Part shown: piece by piece, positions 62,463 to 64,000 of the stretch
Layout: every line of letters starts with the position of its first letter
Numbering within the stretch: the stretch's first letter is position 1
Origin: an uncultured Methanobrevibacter sp.
GTDB taxonomy: Archaea > Methanobacteriota > Methanobacteria > Methanobacteriales > Methanobacteriaceae
Direction of reading: 5' to 3'
Assembly: GCF_900314615.1 (NCBI RefSeq)
Contig: NZ_OMWA01000009.1
Span: forward strand, 1 to 64,000
DNA: 64,000 nt
Program-made: the position numbers and the translations under genes
Notes under the pieces: generated by a model
Database searches by the model: none
The model's input: only the letters and a program-made list of their open reading frames with translations
What the model was told of the DNA's origin: nothing

Positions 62463-63071
62463 AATATCAGCAAAATTAAATTAACAAATATATTTTAAAC
62501 TTAATTAATATTTAAATCATTCGTTGCTTTTGAAATTGAAAAGAAAACAGTAATGAAATTATAAAGTAGATATTGAAAAATCAAAATTATTATAGTATAT
62601 TTCTAAAAGTTTTTACCAATTTTTGAATTATTTTTTTTATTTTTTTGTTATCATATTATTTATCAAATGCTCTCTGATTAATAATAAATTATATGGTATT
62701 ATAATATATTGTTGTCGAGGAAAAAAAGTTAAAAAGAGATTGTTTCTTTTTAATGGCATTTCCTCTGGAATTTTACTAGTTTATAACTGCCCAAGAATAA
62801 TTTTACAAAAAATGGTAAAAACATTAAGTAAAAGACTATAAAAACACGTATTAATGGAAAAGTTAGGAAAAAATTTCCTAACTTACTTACACATATTATG
62901 GAAAAATTAAATTTCCATATAATATTATCTAAATCAGCAAATATAATATTTTGGTTAACCTAAATTTAATTGGATTAAAGTTAAATTTAGATTTGTTATC
63001 AAATGCTCTCTCATTGCCTTTATTAATTAGTTTAACAAAAAAATTAATTATAATAGACCATGAGGGAAAAA
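62463..63071. other. 609-bp non-coding region rich in inverted repeats
   Basis: No convincing gene. From 62860 on there are four inverted repeats in a row: AAGTTAGGAAA/TTTCCTAACTT (62860-62884), TATGGAAA/TTTCCATA (62897-62919), a palindrome with GGTTAACC core (62951-62965), and CTAAATTTAA/TTAAATTTAG (62960-62990). TTATCAAATGCTCTCT is present at 62660-62675 and again at 62996-63011, the second just upstream of the UvrD gene. This suggests a duplicated or regulated promoter region or a structured RNA. A 72-codon plus-strand frame at 62623-62841 has no ribosome site. Confidence 0.55.
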
Positions 63072-64000
63072 ATGATTTCATATGAAGAATTTGAAGACAT
63101 TATAGTAAACACACTTAAAAGAGACATATCTTCAAATCACGATCAGAAAAATGCAATACTCACTGATTGTGACAAATCCCTTTTTATTGTAGCAGGACCA
63201 GGATCCGGAAAAACGACCGTTATGGTGCTTAAGATATTGAAATATATTTTTGTGGATGATATTGACCCAAGTGAAATATTAGCTACAACATTTACAAAAA
63301 AAGCAGCTGCAGAACTTACTTCAAGGATTCTTGGATGGGGAGATGAAATTAAAAATCACCTAACAGACCAACTTGACGAAGATGATTTTGAAGACATAGA
63401 AAAAATCTTAAAAATCGAAAGAATAGATTTCAATCAGATATACGTAGGTACAACAGACAGTATTGCTGAAGAATTACTGAGAGACTACAGGAAAGCCGGA
63501 GAGACACATCCTATTGTCATTGAAGACTTTGTTGCAAACTCAGCAATGATAAAGATATTGATTAATGATGAAAAATATCTTGACAAGGAACTTGTGGAAT
63601 ATCTAAAAGAACTCACCGGAAGAGCAAAACTGACTGAACCCTCAAAAATGAGCGAAATCCTACTTAAAATCAAAGATAGAATATATCATGATAAGGTAGA
63701 TTTCAGCGAACTTTACAGGGAAAGTAAAGGAGGATTTAAACTTGCACTTGACTGTATAAGGGAATATGAAGAAGTCCTCGAAAGCAGACATACAATCGAT
63801 TTTGCAATGCTTGAATCAAATTTCCTGGAAAAACTGAAAAACGGCGAATTGGATGACTTTCTCGAAGACATTAAAATCGTTCTGATTGACGAATACCAAG
63901 ACACAAATCTTCTTCAGGAGGACATCTATTTTACAATAGCAAAATCAGCACTTGAAAATAACGGCAGCATTACAGTCGTAGGTGATGATGACCAGTCACT
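63072..64000 (+). CDS. UvrD/Rep-type superfamily 1 helicase, cut by the window end
   Basis: The first 309 codons of an SF1A helicase. Walker A is VAGPGSGKTT (about 38-47), motif Ia-like LATTFTKKAAAELTSRI (about 72-88), Walker B VLIDEYQDTN (about 273-282) and motif III VVGDDDQS near the end. It starts at ATG 63072 with GAGGG five bases upstream; an in-frame ATG at 63060 lies before that site. The C-terminal half, and so any nuclease domain, is beyond 64000. A large repeat-rich spacer lies upstream. Confidence 0.9.
   Translation, partial: MISYEEFEDIIVNTLKRDISSNHDQKNAILTDCDKSLFIVAGPGSGKTTVMVLKILKYIFVDDIDPSEILATTFTKKAAAELTSRILGWGDEIKNHLTDQLDEDDFEDIEKILKIERIDFNQIYVGTTDSIAEELLRDYRKAGETHPIVIEDFVANSAMIKILINDEKYLDKELVEYLKELTGRAKLTEPSKMSEILLKIKDRIYHDKVDFSELYRESKGGFKLALDCIREYEEVLESRHTIDFAMLESNFLEKLKNGELDDFLEDIKIVLIDEYQDTNLLQEDIYFTIAKSALENNGSITVVGDDDQS

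Noticed and set aside
62623..62841. 72-codon plus-strand frame in the spacer before UvrD
   Set aside because: No ribosome site, highly biased AT-rich composition and no recognisable protein features.
62951..62965. Calling the GGTTAACC palindrome a true DtxR operator
   Set aside because: One arm is imperfect and the neighbour is a helicase; the match is too weak to name a regulator.

Overview
This window comes from an AT-rich methanogenic archaeon of the Methanobacteriales, most likely a Methanobrevibacter from a gut or rumen. The pointers are an archaeal two-subunit primase (priS, priL), coenzyme F420 and coenzyme M genes (cofH, comA, comD, comE), methanogenesis marker proteins 4 (MtxX) and 16, cyclic 2,3-diphosphoglycerate synthetase, an F420H2 oxidase, a corrinoid-type methionine synthase, class III (QxSxEYxxL-type) pilin signal peptides, and a giant adhesin-like protein with Pmp and Ig-like repeats. 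Ribosome binding sites are often GGTGAT or GAGGT placed very close to the start codon. All function calls are from reading the sequence and from family knowledge; no searches were run.

Layout. 0.2-12.4 kb holds one giant minus-strand adhesin gene, interrupted near its 3' end by a one-base frameshift. 12.8-16.1 kb has a flavodoxin, a small exported protein with DtxR-like operators at its promoter, F420H2 oxidase and a PHP phosphoesterase. 16.4-26.9 kb has a riboflavin/F420 pathway reductase, a GT4 phosphoglycosyltransferase, several membrane proteins, an MFS exporter and an inverted pair of DUF308 paralogs that share leaders and terminators. 26.9-35.4 kb is informational: metG-DUF530-HTH, then priL and priS. 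35.4-38.2 kb has cofH, comDE and a small winged-helix regulator. 38.4-44.3 kb is the most notable cluster: comA, methanogenesis marker 16, and HdrC/HdrB/HdrA-like genes in one tight operon. 44.4-50.1 kb has UPF0058, UPF0280, cpgS, mtxX, uppS and tatD. 50.1-52.1 kb is an operon of two pilin-like proteins, a carboxymuconolactone decarboxylase homolog and two unknowns, one of which seems to lack a standard start codon. 52.2-56.0 kb has cbiF, a 40-residue protein, DUF1890-DUF1894-metE and a polytopic membrane protein. 56.0-64.0 kb has tRNA-Ala(GGC), DUF354, hypB, hypA, an iron-sulfur aldo/keto reductase, a DUF1998 helicase with TPR repeats, and a truncated UvrD helicase behind a 0.6 kb non-coding region rich in inverted repeats.

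How genes work together. ComA makes phosphosulfolactate early in coenzyme M synthesis and ComDE decarboxylates sulfopyruvate later in it. comA is co-transcribed with marker 16, a relative of the sulfur-transfer enzyme that makes homocysteine from aspartate semialdehyde, and with an Hdr-like complex whose FlpD/MvhD-like tail has lost every cysteine. This suggests a dedicated redox module for sulfur or thiol metabolism rather than the energy-conserving heterodisulfide reductase. MetE, CbiF and MtxX add methyl and corrinoid chemistry. UppS, the GT4 enzyme and possibly the 55 kb membrane protein belong to cell-envelope assembly.
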